A DNA stretch of 64,000 bases from Salegentibacter lacus (GCF_020164555.1 NZ_JAIQZB010000007.1:1-64000); one strand, 5' to 3'; counted from the stretch's first letter, positions 29,279 to 37,792 are shown. A program made the numbers and translations. Notes: a model not told the origin generated them from the sequence alone.

Positions 29279-30057
29279 TAGTTACTGATTTTAGTATAAA
29301 CAGATTCATTTTTTAATAACCTGAAATCACCAAGAAATATATTCTTCACACCACCTTCCAAAGCCTGGAAACAATTGTGTAGTTTTGGTAACATCCCGTC
29401 ACTGATTACTTTTTCTTCGAGTAATTCCTTATATCTTTTCCTGGTAATTTTTTCAATTACCGAATCATCGTCTTCTGCATCGGCTAGTACGCCTTTTTTT
29501 TCGAAACAAAAGTAAAGTTCGGTTTCATAAATTGAGCTCATTGCTTTAGCGATTTCTGCAGCAACAGAGTCCCCATTGGTATTGAGGAGCAATCCATCTT
29601 CTGTACAGGAGATAGCCGAAAAAACCGGCGTTATCTGTTGTTTTAAAATTGAATTTATAAATTCTGAATTAACCCTCTCAACGTCCCCAACAAATCCAAA
29701 ATCAACTTCCTTAACAGGGCGTTTTTTGGAAACAATGCTCATCCCATCTGCCCCACAAAGGCCCAGTGCGTTATTCTGAAGAGCCTGGAGCTTAGCTACG
29801 ATGCTTTTATTTATAAGTCCGCCGTAAACCATGGTAATCACTTTAATCGAATCGGCATTGGTAATTCTACGCCCCTCAAACATCTGGGTTTTATAACCGA
29901 GTTTTCCTGCAATTTCAGTAGCCAGGTTTCCCCCGCCGTGAACCAAAATCTTCGGACCTTCCAAAGCCACAAAATCATTTAGGAATTCAGCGAATTTCAC
30001 TTCATTTTCAATAAGCTTCCCTCCTATTTTTATAACTTTTAAAACCTCTTTTTCCAT
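29278..30057 (-). CDS. argB: acylglutamate kinase
   Basis: Phosphorylates N-acetylglutamate (or N-succinylglutamate in this lineage). The 259 residues fit the family. Motifs: VIKIGGKLIEN (nucleotide-binding lysine), ILVHGGGNLATEIAGKLG, CGADGMSIVSKKRP and NTNGDSVAAEIAKAM. It lacks the N-terminal helix that marks the hexameric arginine-inhibited form, so control by arginine at this enzyme is unlikely. It lies between argF' and argE. Confidence 0.93.
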   Translation of the reverse strand: MEKEVLKVIKIGGKLIENEVKFAEFLNDFVALEGPKILVHGGGNLATEIAGKLGYKTQMFEGRRITNADSIKVITMVYGGLINKSIVAKLQALQNNALGLCGADGMSIVSKKRPVKEVDFGFVGDVERVNSEFINSILKQQITPVFSAISCTEDGLLLNTNGDSVAAEIAKAMSSIYETELYFCFEKKGVLADAEDDDSVIEKITRKRYKELLEEKVISDGMLPKLHNCFQALEGGVKNIFLGDFRLLKNESVYTKISN

Positions 30058-30085
30058 ATTATTTCAAATTGTAACCTTCTAGCGG

Positions 30086-31060
30086 TTAAGCATTTTTTCC
30101 TAACTCACTTTCTTTCACTTTTTCCTTTAAAATCCTTTTTAAAACAGCTTGTGCGGCAAAAGTTCGATTTCCTGCTTGTTGGATAACGACTGAATTATCA
30201 GAATCCAAAACATCATCGGCAATCACCATATTTCGTCTAACCGGCAAACAATGCATCACTTTTGCATTATTAGTTTTTATTAATTTTTCTGCGGAAAAAG
30301 TCCAGGTTTTGTCCTCACTTAATTTCTGCCCATAAGTTTCATAACTGCTCCAGTTCTTTACATACACAAAATCAGCATCTTTTAAAGCCTCGTTCTGGTT
30401 ATGGATTACAGGAACATTTTTAGTGATTTCAGGATTCAAATCATAGCCTTCGGGATTGGTGATTACAAAATCAACATCCAGTTTTTGCATAATTTCGGTA
30501 AAAGAATTGGGTACGCTTTGAGGTAATGTTTTTGGGTGTGGTGCCCAGCTAAGCACAACTTTTGGCCTGTCTTTTTTCTTTAATTCTGAAATTGTTATCG
30601 CATCGGTAAGCGCCTGCAATGGGTGGCCTGTAGCGCTTTCGAGGTTTACTACGGGAACCGAAGCGTATTTTTTAAAACTATTCAATACCGTTTCAGCTTC
30701 ATCTTTTTCTTTGTCCTGCAGATCCGGAAAAGCCCTTACCGCAATGATATCGCAATACTGCGACAATACAGCTGCTGCTTCTTTTATATGTTCAGCTTTA
30801 TCGGAATTCATTAGGGCACCATCTTCAAATTCCAGTTTCCAGCTGTCACTCCCGGCATTCATAACCATCACGTCCATTCCAAGTAATTTTCCCGCTTTTT
30901 CAGTACTTAAACGCGTTCGCAAACTCGGATTAAAAAAAAGCATCCCCAGGGTTTTCCCTTTACCTATTTCCAGTGAAGAAGAAGCTTTTTTTAGCTCCAG
31001 CGCTTCGGTGATTAATTGCTGTAAATCTTCTATATCTGATAATTCGGTGTAATTTTTCAT
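30086..31060 (-). CDS. argF': N-acetyl/N-succinyl-ornithine carbamoyltransferase
   Basis: I start it at the ATG at 31060 (MKNYTELSDIED) because the upstream 16 residues encoded to 31108 overlap intergenic repeat sequence. FFNPSLRTRLSTEKAGKLLGMDV is the carbamoyl-phosphate loop and VMHCLPVRRNMVIADDVLDS the C-terminal motif, both of the acyl-ornithine type rather than the ornithine type. The MNSDKAEH stretch is where, from memory, acetyl enzymes carry Glu and the Bacteroides succinyl enzyme carries Pro; here it is Ala. That is compatible with a succinyl substrate but not proof. Confidence 0.88.
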   Translation of the reverse strand: MKNYTELSDIEDLQQLITEALELKKASSSLEIGKGKTLGMLFFNPSLRTRLSTEKAGKLLGMDVMVMNAGSDSWKLEFEDGALMNSDKAEHIKEAAAVLSQYCDIIAVRAFPDLQDKEKDEAETVLNSFKKYASVPVVNLESATGHPLQALTDAITISELKKKDRPKVVLSWAPHPKTLPQSVPNSFTEIMQKLDVDFVITNPEGYDLNPEITKNVPVIHNQNEALKDADFVYVKNWSSYETYGQKLSEDKTWTFSAEKLIKTNNAKVMHCLPVRRNMVIADDVLDSDNSVVIQQAGNRTFAAQAVLKRILKEKVKESELGKNA

Positions 31061-31102
31061 TCTATTTTCTTTCTTTTGAATCAATCTAAAAGTTCTCAAT
31101 CT

Positions 31103-31164
31103 CGTCATCCTGAATTTATTTCAGGATCTAACATATTAGAAGCTGAAACAAATTCAGCTTGACG
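31103..31164. repeat. compact palindromic repeat between argD and argF'
   Basis: A 62-bp unit with two hairpins back to back: ATCCTGAA...TTCAGGAT and AGCTGAA...TTCAGCT, inside CGTCA and TGACG ends. It is the cleanest copy of the family in the window. It lies directly upstream of argF' on the message. Confidence 0.8.
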
Positions 31165-31242
31165 ATTTTTTTGAAAGTGATTCTTTTAATACTGAAATCA
31201 CTTAATTAACTAAATCTCGCCTTTGTTCGACGTGGTAGTTGT

Positions 31243-32370
31243 TCAATTTAAAACAATCTTCAAAGCTTTAAATAACTCATCAAAATGTTCTATTTTAATA
31301 TTTAAAGGCGGTAAAATCCGTAACAATTTTTTGTTTGCAGAAGCACCCGTAAAAATTTGATGTTTAAACAAAAGCTCTTTTCTTAGCTGCGCGATCTCAA
31401 AATCGAATTCCAGGCCAATCATTAATCCGCGGCCTTTGATTTTTTTAATCTGAGGAATTTCCGCTGCTTTCTCCTTTACATATTCAAAAAGTTCAGTGGC
31501 ATTTGCCAAAAGATTCTCTTTTTCAATAACTTCCAAAACCGAAATCCCAGCAGCACAGGCCAAATGATTTCCACCAAACGTAGTTCCCAGCATTCCAGAT
31601 TTTGCCTGAATAGATTTATCGATTAAAATCCCACCAACCGGAAATCCATTGCCCATTCCTTTCGCTACAGAAATAATATCAGGACGAATTTTGTGTTTTT
31701 GAAAAGCGAAAAAATCACCCGTTCTACCATATCCTGACTGCACTTCATCAGCAATTAAAACCGATTTGTATTTTTTACACAATTCAGCGATTTTTTCATA
31801 AAATTCAGTAGATGCCTCATCCAGCCCGCCAACTCCCTGGATCACTTCAAAAATAACCGCCGCAACATCGCCTTTTTTCAACTCACTTTCAAGGGCTTCA
31901 GAATCTTCAAAACCAAGTTTGGTCGCTTTATGATTCTGGTTAAACGGGGCTTTGATATTTTCATTATCGGTCACCGCAACAACTCCGGATGTCCTTCCGT
32001 GGAATGCTTTATCAAAATAAATAATCCTATCCTTTCTGGTGTGAAAAGAAGCGACTTTCAAAGCATTTTCATTTGCTTCAGCACCCGAATTACATAGAAA
32101 CAAGCTGTAATCTGTTACCCCCGAAAGCTTTTCCAGTTTATCGGCAAGTTCCTCTTGTAAAGGGTTTTTAACCGAATTTGAATAAAAACCGAGTTCGCCA
32201 ACTTGTTTAGAAACTGCATTTACGTAAGCGGGATGCGAATGCCCTATAGAAATTACCGCGTGACCACCGTAGAGGTCTAAATATTTCTTGTTTTCTTTAT
32301 CGAAAACATAAGCACCATCACCCCTAATTGGGGTAATATCATAAAGCGGATAAACATCAAATAAGTCCAT
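31243..32370 (-). CDS. argD: acylornithine aminotransferase
   Basis: A class III PLP aminotransferase, 375 residues, that makes N-acetyl- or N-succinyl-ornithine from the semialdehyde. Motifs: LDLYGGHAVISIGHSHP, FCNSGAEANENALKVA, FHGRTSGVVAVT, LIADEVQSGYGRTGDFFAF and ISVAKGMGNGFPVGG, where the Lys holds PLP. It ends the pair with proC: the two genes are 2 bp apart. Confidence 0.95.
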   Translation of the reverse strand: MDLFDVYPLYDITPIRGDGAYVFDKENKKYLDLYGGHAVISIGHSHPAYVNAVSKQVGELGFYSNSVKNPLQEELADKLEKLSGVTDYSLFLCNSGAEANENALKVASFHTRKDRIIYFDKAFHGRTSGVVAVTDNENIKAPFNQNHKATKLGFEDSEALESELKKGDVAAVIFEVIQGVGGLDEASTEFYEKIAELCKKYKSVLIADEVQSGYGRTGDFFAFQKHKIRPDIISVAKGMGNGFPVGGILIDKSIQAKSGMLGTTFGGNHLACAAGISVLEVIEKENLLANATELFEYVKEKAAEIPQIKKIKGRGLMIGLEFDFEIAQLRKELLFKHQIFTGASANKKLLRILPPLNIKIEHFDELFKALKIVLN

Positions 32371-32372
32371 AT

Positions 32373-33167
32373 TTAATCGGTTGTAATCGTGTTTATTTTC
32401 TTGAATGAAGCCTGGATCCCTTTTATTAAAGACGAACTCAGGCCGTTATGTTCCATTTCGTTTAATCCTTCAATCGTACAACCACGGGGCGTGGTTACCT
32501 TATCGATTTCTTCTTCGGGATGTTTGCCTGATTCTATAAGCAAGCTGGAAGCTCCCAAACAGGTTTGCATAGCAAGTTGCTGTGCATCTTTTGCATCAAA
32601 ACCAAGTTGCACCGCTCCCTGGGTGGTGGCGCGTATAAGACGCATCCAGAAAGCAACTCCGCTGGCACAAATAACCGTGGCGGCCTGCATTTTATTTTCA
32701 GGAATAATAATACTTGTGCCCAAACGATTAAAAATAGCCTCGGCAATAGCGATTCGTTTTTTCCCTTTTTCGTTACTGCAAAGACAGGTCATTGATTTTC
32801 CAACAGCAATAGCTGTATTGGGCATTGACCGAACAATAAATTGTTCTTCCCCAACAATAGCCTCAATAGCATCAATTTTAAATCCTGTAATTGTGGAAAT
32901 AAGCACATGCTTTTCATGAAGATCGTCTTTAATTTCTTCCAGGATCCGCTGCATTTGAGTGGGTTGTACCGCAAAAATCAGGATATCTGAATGCTTCACC
33001 GCTTCGCGGTTATCGTTGGTGACCTTAACCTTGGCATATTCCTCATATTCCTGAATTTCTTCAGTCTTTCGTTTGGTGAGGTACAAGGTGGTAAACGCAT
33101 TGTTTACAATAAGGCCTTTCGCAATGGAAAGTCCCAGGTTGCCTGCTCCTATAATGGCTATTTTCAT
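32373..33167 (-). CDS. proC: pyrroline-5-carboxylate reductase
   Basis: Reduces pyrroline-5-carboxylate to proline. I choose the ATG at 33167 (MKIAIIGAGNLGLSIAKGL), which puts the nucleotide-binding loop at the N-terminus as usual; the upstream extension to 33221 is probably not translated. The C-terminal signature VTTPRGCTIEGLNEMEHNGL is a variant of the ProC VTSPGGTT motif. Lying inside the arginine operon, it links proline and ornithine/arginine metabolism. An acyl-semialdehyde reductase is not needed here because argC is present. Confidence 0.9.
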   Translation of the reverse strand: MKIAIIGAGNLGLSIAKGLIVNNAFTTLYLTKRKTEEIQEYEEYAKVKVTNDNREAVKHSDILIFAVQPTQMQRILEEIKDDLHEKHVLISTITGFKIDAIEAIVGEEQFIVRSMPNTAIAVGKSMTCLCSNEKGKKRIAIAEAIFNRLGTSIIIPENKMQAATVICASGVAFWMRLIRATTQGAVQLGFDAKDAQQLAMQTCLGASSLLIESGKHPEEEIDKVTTPRGCTIEGLNEMEHNGLSSSLIKGIQASFKKINTITTD

Positions 33168-33286
33168 TGGTTTGGTTTTAGTTGATCGCTTGGCCACGAA
33201 ATCACTAATATCTTTTGCCAAACCTCATAGGTTTTCAAAACCTGTTAGGTTTAAACATATACAATTCGTGTATTAGTGGCTATTTT

Positions 33287-34249
33287 TTAAAAATAACTGG
33301 CTTTTAATTTTAATCCTGAAGTCTCTTCAAAGCCAAACATCAGGTTCATATTTTGAACAGCCTGCCCTGAAGCACCTTTCAGTAAATTATCAATAATACT
33401 CGTAATCAAAATTTTATCATCGAATTTCTGTATTTTCAGAAGGCATTTATTAGTATTCACCACTTGTTTTAAATGTAAATCTTCCTCAACTACAAACGTA
33501 AAAGCCGAATCCTGATAAGTTTCGGAATACAGCGCTTTAGCCTCTTCTAAATTTCCTTCAAATTTGGTGTAAGCCGTGGCGTGGATTCCCCTGGAAAAAT
33601 TCCCCCTGTTCGGAATAAAATTTATTTCCGGGAGCTTATTATTCTGAAGTAACTTTAGGCTCTGCCCTATCTCATTCAAGTGTTGGTGCTCAAAAGCTTT
33701 ATAACTGGAAAAGTTATTATCCCTCCAGGTAAAATGCGTAGTGGAAGAAAGTGAAGTCCCAGCGCCCGTTGCCCCGGTAACCGCGTTAATATGCACATCT
33801 TCTTGCAATAATCCGGCTTTGGCAAGTGGCAAAATCGCCAGGCTAATTGCTGTTGCAAAACAACCGGGATTAGCGATAAGGTCGGCTTTCTTTATCTTCT
33901 CTTTATTGAATTCAGGCAGGCCGTAAACAAAAGAGTGTTCTCCACTCATTCTATAATCGGTACTCAGATCTACGATTTTGGTATTTTCTGAAAACTGATT
34001 CTCAGCAAGAAATTTCACTGAATTTCCATGTCCCAGGCACAAAAAAACCACGTCAACATTTTTATTGATTTCCCCGCTGAATTGCAAATCGGTTTCGCCC
34101 AGTAAATCCTGATGTATCCCCGCCACCGGTTTTCCGGGTTGGGAAGTGCTGTAAACAAAATCCAGTTTAGTTTCAGGGTGATTGATAAGTATCCTAATGA
34201 GTTCCCCGGCCGTATACCCGGCCCCGCCAATTATTCCTGCTGTTATCAT
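33287..34249 (-). CDS. argC: N-acyl-gamma-glutamyl-phosphate reductase
   Basis: Reduces acylglutamyl phosphate to the semialdehyde with NADPH. The 320 residues fit. IIGGAGYTAGELIRIL binds the cofactor; NPGCFATAISLAILPL contains the catalytic Cys; the HQHLNEIGQSL stretch carries the usual acceptor His. Its start overlaps the argG stop by 4 bp (ATGA), so translation is coupled. Confidence 0.96.
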   Translation of the reverse strand: MITAGIIGGAGYTAGELIRILINHPETKLDFVYSTSQPGKPVAGIHQDLLGETDLQFSGEINKNVDVVFLCLGHGNSVKFLAENQFSENTKIVDLSTDYRMSGEHSFVYGLPEFNKEKIKKADLIANPGCFATAISLAILPLAKAGLLQEDVHINAVTGATGAGTSLSSTTHFTWRDNNFSSYKAFEHQHLNEIGQSLKLLQNNKLPEINFIPNRGNFSRGIHATAYTKFEGNLEEAKALYSETYQDSAFTFVVEEDLHLKQVVNTNKCLLKIQKFDDKILITSIIDNLLKGASGQAVQNMNLMFGFEETSGLKLKASYF

Positions 34250-35433
34250 TTCCCTTCTTTTACATGTTGGTAGATCTTTCCGGCATTCGATAGGATTTTT
34301 ATAAATCCTTTTGCATCATCTGCCGTCCAGGCTTTATTTTCTTCGCCGTAATTTCCGAAGCTGGAATTCATTAAATCGTTTTGAGATTTAATTCCATCAA
34401 GTGTAAATCGATATGGATGCAGCGTTACAAATACTTCGCCGCTAACCTGCTGCTGGGAACTTTCTAAAAAAGCCTCCAGATCTCGCATTACAGGCTCCAG
34501 GTACTGGCCTTCATGCAAGTGCGTGCCATACCAGTTAGCCAGGTAATCCTTGTGTTGTAATTGCCATTTACTAAGGGTATGTTTTTCCAGTAAATGATGG
34601 GCTTTTATGGTGATAAGCGCAGCTGCAGCTTCAAAACCAACCCTTCCTTTTATTCCTATAATCGTATCGCCAACGTGAATATCACGGCCAATGGCATATT
34701 TTGAAGCTATGTTTTCAAGGATTTCAATATTCTTTTCCGGAGAATTTTCTTTGCCATTTACTGCGGAAATTTCTCCCTTTTTAAATGTCAAACCAATCTG
34801 TATGGCTTCTTTCTCCTGAAGTTGGGAAGGATAAGCACTTTCAGGTAAAGGTTTTTCTGAAGTTAGCGTTTCCGCCCCTCCTACACTGGTTCCCCAAAGG
34901 CCTTTGTTCACCGAATATTTTGATTTTTCCCAATTCATTTCAACTCCATTCTCTTTCAGGTATTCAATCTCTTCCTGACGGCTGAGTTGCTTATCCCTGA
35001 TTGGCGTGATAATTTCAATTTCAGGAGCGATAATTTGAAAGATCATATCAAACCGCACCTGGTCGTTTCCGGCGCCTGTACTGCCATGGGCAATATACTT
35101 AGCATCGATTTTTTTTGCATAATTAACGATCTCTATGGCCTGTACTATCCTTTCTGCGCTTACCGAAAGCGGATAAGTATTGTTTTTCAAGACATTTCCG
35201 AAGATTAAATATTTTACCACCTTTTGGTAAAATGAAGAAACCGCATCGATATTTTTATAGGTCTTTGCTCCTATTTTTTGTGCATTTTCTCCAATTTTCT
35301 TCACTTCTTCTTCTGAAAATCCACCTGTATTTACGCTCACTGCGTGGACTTCAAAATTTTCTTCTTTAGACAAATATTTTGCGCAGTAAGAAGTATCCAA
35401 ACCTCCACTGTATGCTATAACTACTTTTTTCAT
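34246..35433 (-). CDS. argG: argininosuccinate synthase
   Basis: Joins citrulline and aspartate using ATP. The 395 residues are typical. Motifs: KVVIAYSGGLDTSYCAKYL (P-loop), YIAHGSTGAGNDQVRFD, and the NKGLWGTSVGGAETL stretch. Overlaps argC by 4 bp. A palindromic repeat separates it from the GNAT gene upstream. Confidence 0.97.
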   Translation of the reverse strand: MKKVVIAYSGGLDTSYCAKYLSKEENFEVHAVSVNTGGFSEEEVKKIGENAQKIGAKTYKNIDAVSSFYQKVVKYLIFGNVLKNNTYPLSVSAERIVQAIEIVNYAKKIDAKYIAHGSTGAGNDQVRFDMIFQIIAPEIEIITPIRDKQLSRQEEIEYLKENGVEMNWEKSKYSVNKGLWGTSVGGAETLTSEKPLPESAYPSQLQEKEAIQIGLTFKKGEISAVNGKENSPEKNIEILENIASKYAIGRDIHVGDTIIGIKGRVGFEAAAALITIKAHHLLEKHTLSKWQLQHKDYLANWYGTHLHEGQYLEPVMRDLEAFLESSQQQVSGEVFVTLHPYRFTLDGIKSQNDLMNSSFGNYGEENKAWTADDAKGFIKILSNAGKIYQHVKEGK

Positions 35434-35453
35434 TTGATTTATTTCGATTTTAA

Positions 35454-35529
35454 CGTCATCCTGAACTTGATTCAGGATCTAACTAACTTAGAAACTGAAA
35501 CAACCCCGAAGTTTCGGAACAGGTTGACG
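35454..35529. repeat. palindromic repeat between GNAT gene and argG
   Basis: CGTCATCCTGAACTTGATTCAGGATCTAA, then GAAACTGAAACAACC, ending GGTTGACG. The CCCGAAGTTTCGG insert is a further small hairpin. Composite family as at 31103. Confidence 0.75.
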
Positions 35530-35546
35530 ATCAATAAGTTTAATTT

Positions 35547-36182
35547 TTAACTCCCGTTTTTTTCTTTTTTGTAAAACAAGGTCTGTTTTATATTCTTCAA
35601 CCTTTTAAAAGCTTTATCATTAAAGCTTTCTTTTTTGTCTTCTTTCTTTGTATCCTTTTTTCTTTCTGGATCATACATCATTCCAGTACAGAGGCACATA
35701 TTACGTTCGGTTCTGGTTAGAATATCGTAATTCTTGCAGGTTTGACAGCCTTTCCAAAATGCGTCATCATCGGTAAGTTCAGAAAAGGTTACGGGTTGAT
35801 ATCCAAGTTCGTAATTTATCTTCATCACGGCCAGGCCGGTAGTGATCCCGAATATCTTTGCATTGGGATACATTTTCCTGGAATGGTTAAAAACCACCTC
35901 TTTGATGTCTTTGGCCAATCCCTGGTGCCTAAAATCTGGGTGTACAATTAAACCTGAGTTCGCCACATACCTATCGTGGCTCCAGGTCTCGATATAGCAG
36001 AAACCGGCGAATTTTTCGCCGTCTAAAGCAATAACCGCATTACCCTTCTCCATTTTTCCAATGATATATTCAGGGGTTCTGCGGGCAATGCCCGTGCCTC
36101 GAACCTTTGCAGATTCTTCTATGGTTGTACAAATAATCTCAGCGTATTGAGCGTGAGATTTATTAGCAATGACAATCTTCAT
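35547..36182 (-). CDS. GNAT acyltransferase, likely first enzyme of arginine synthesis
   Basis: A 211-residue protein with a GNAT fold: VIALDGEKFAGFCYIETW, then LIVHPDFRHQGLAKDIKEVV (acyl-CoA pyrophosphate loop RHQGLA). After the fold a cysteine cluster (CQTCKNYDILTRTERNMCLC) suggests metal binding, followed by a Lys-rich tail. As first gene of the arg operon it fits the acylglutamate synthase role (acetyl or succinyl donor), which no other gene here fills. The assignment to arginine synthesis is by position; the fold is from sequence. Confidence 0.78.
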   Translation of the reverse strand: MKIVIANKSHAQYAEIICTTIEESAKVRGTGIARRTPEYIIGKMEKGNAVIALDGEKFAGFCYIETWSHDRYVANSGLIVHPDFRHQGLAKDIKEVVFNHSRKMYPNAKIFGITTGLAVMKINYELGYQPVTFSELTDDDAFWKGCQTCKNYDILTRTERNMCLCTGMMYDPERKKDTKKEDKKESFNDKAFKRLKNIKQTLFYKKEKNGS

Positions 36183-36257
36183 TTGCTAAGAAATTAGTGA
36201 GAAAATAAATTTGATTTGTTTTTTTGAAAGGGGAACCGGACTCACCTAAGTTCCATT

Positions 36258-36330
36258 AAATTATACACGCACCGAGGTGCGACGCGGGAAGCGGCGGCGA
36301 ACAGGTATAATTTCAGAAATGATTCTGAAA
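36258..36330 (-). promoter_or_regulatory. structured leader RNA of the arginine operon
   Basis: Downstream of the Arg-rich leader ORF the transcript can form a stem TTTCAGAA/TTCTGAAA (36311-36330) and a larger one closed by AAATTATAC/GTATAATTT (36258-36313) enclosing CGCACC/GGTGCG. The two share bases 36311-36313, so they partly exclude each other. The GC-rich core (36267-36304) is unlike the AT-rich surroundings. Alternative structures are what an attenuator needs, but I cannot identify a clear terminator U-run here. Confidence 0.5.
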
Positions 36331-36415
36331 TTTAAATTGGACGGTATATTTTGTGGATCTCTCAAGTTATAATTAAAATCAAATAATATTAAAAAAGAAT
36401 AATGAAATTTACTTC

Positions 36416-36478
36416 TTACCTGCGGCGGCGCGGGAAGAAGCGAAAAACGGAAAATATTATTTGTTTCATTGAAAGCAT
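36416..36478 (-). CDS. arginine leader peptide (candidate attenuator ORF)
   Basis: A 20-residue ORF beginning MLSMKQIIF and ending FFPRRRR, then TAA. Four consecutive Arg codons (CGC CGC CGC AGG) precede the stop, with a fifth at position 13. It lies directly after a good promoter match and 234 bp before the first gene of the arginine operon. An internal ATG at 36469 would give 17 residues. Such an ORF is what ribosome-stalling attenuation by charged arginine tRNA requires. CTTCTT/AAGAAG flank the Arg codons and could pair when no ribosome is there. Translation is unproven. Confidence 0.72.
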   Translation of the reverse strand: MLSMKQIIFSVFRFFPRRRR

Positions 36479-36482
36479 ATTG

Positions 36483-36512
36483 TAAATGTACATAATTATT
36501 TTAACCAACAAA
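36483..36512 (-). promoter_or_regulatory. promoter of the arginine operon
   Basis: On the minus strand TTTG (36512-36509), an 18-bp spacer, then TACATTTA (36490-36483), matching the Bacteroidota -33 TTTG and -7 TAnnTTTG boxes at seven of eight bases. The expected start is within a few bases of the leader ORF's first ATG. The -33 box begins 5 bp past the ilvA stop, so the arg operon has its own promoter beside the ilv operon. Confidence 0.65.
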
Positions 36513-36516
36513 ATAT

Positions 36517-37791
36517 TTATACTAAATACTGAAACAAATTAGGCTTATCATTGAGATATTCCCCGTAAAAATTCTTCGCTTTCATCCTGGCTACCAATGG
36601 CTCAAAATCGGCAGGATCGTTTATTTCTATCCCAACAACAGCTGGGGCATTTTCACGATGATGCTTTTTTGAGTATTCAAAATGGGTAATATCGTCTTTA
36701 GGCCCCAAAACCTTTTCCAGAAAATCTTTTAAAGCTCCTGCCCGCTGAGGAAAACTAATCACAAAATAATGTTTTAGCCCGGCATACAATAAAGCTCTTT
36801 CCTTGATCTCTGCAGTTCGGGTGATATCGTTATTGCTTCCACTCACAATACAAACCACGTTTTTTCCTTTGATTTCTTCAGCAAAAAAATCGAGGGCACT
36901 TATGGCCATTGCTCCTGCGGGTTCTACCACTATAGCATCCTGATTATAAAGATCAAGGATACTTTGGCAAATCTTCCCTTCCGGAACGGTAATCATTTTA
37001 TCAAGATTTTGCTTACAAATTTCAAAATTTCGGCTCCCGACTTTCTGCACCGCGGCACCATCTACAAAACGCTCAATAGATTTTAATTCTACGAGTTTTC
37101 CTTCTTTTAAAGAAGAAGTCATAGAAGGCGCGCCCTCCGGCTCTACACCAATTATTTTAGTATTGGGCGAAAGTTCCTTGAACATAGATGATAATCCGGC
37201 TAAAAGTCCGCCCCCGCCAAGGGGTGCAAAAACATAATCTATAGGTTCAGTGGCTTGTTCCAGGATTTCCAAACCAATGGTAGCCTGCCCTTCAATCACC
37301 TTTTCATCATCAAAAGGATGTATAAATACCAGACCAAACTTTTTGGCGTGTTTTGTTGAACTTTTAAATGAATCGTCAAAAGTATCGCCTTTTAAAACCA
37401 CTTCTACCCACTCGCCACCAAACATCTTTGTTTGCTCTACTTTTTGCCTTGGGGTGGTAATTGGCATATAGATCACGCCTTTTACCTGCAGTTTATTACA
37501 GGCAAAAGCTACACCCTGTGCGTGATTTCCGGCGCTGGCACAAATAACCCCTTTATCCAGCTGTTTCTGCGGAAGACTTGAAATCTTATTATAAGCTCCG
37601 CGAATTTTGTAAGAGCGAACCTGTTGCAAGTCTTCCCTCTTCAACATCACATTTGCTGAAAATTTCTTACTATAGGTAAAAGATTGCATCAAAGGGGTTT
37701 TTACCACCACTTTGGAGATGCGTTCGGCCGCTTCTTTTACAGCTTTTAACTGAGGTTTATATGTTGTTTTATCTGCCAGCAAAGTATCCAT
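36517..37791 (-). CDS. ilvA: threonine ammonia-lyase
   Basis: Deaminates threonine to 2-oxobutanoate, the isoleucine precursor. The N-terminal PLP domain has VRSYKIRGAYNKI (PLP lysine), CASAGNHAQGVAFAC and APLGGGGLLAGLSSMFKEL. The C-terminal part (HYFVISFPQRAGALKDFLEKVLG...) is one ACT-like regulatory domain, as in the 400-430-residue form. Starts 1 bp past the ilvC stop. Last gene of ilvD-ilvB-ilvN-ilvC-ilvA. Confidence 0.96.
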   Translation of the reverse strand: MDTLLADKTTYKPQLKAVKEAAERISKVVVKTPLMQSFTYSKKFSANVMLKREDLQQVRSYKIRGAYNKISSLPQKQLDKGVICASAGNHAQGVAFACNKLQVKGVIYMPITTPRQKVEQTKMFGGEWVEVVLKGDTFDDSFKSSTKHAKKFGLVFIHPFDDEKVIEGQATIGLEILEQATEPIDYVFAPLGGGGLLAGLSSMFKELSPNTKIIGVEPEGAPSMTSSLKEGKLVELKSIERFVDGAAVQKVGSRNFEICKQNLDKMITVPEGKICQSILDLYNQDAIVVEPAGAMAISALDFFAEEIKGKNVVCIVSGSNNDITRTAEIKERALLYAGLKHYFVISFPQRAGALKDFLEKVLGPKDDITHFEYSKKHHRENAPAVVGIEINDPADFEPLVARMKAKNFYGEYLNDKPNLFQYLV

Positions 37792-37792
37792 T

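Noticed and set aside
36270-36304. Second run of Arg-like codons in the arg leader
   Set aside because: Frame is closed upstream by TAA and has no ATG, GTG or TTG before the Arg codons, so it is not a second leader peptide.
36416-36512. Reading the short Arg ORF as the 3' end of ilvA
   Set aside because: ilvA ends with its own stop at 36517 and has a normal length and C-terminus, so the ORF is separate.
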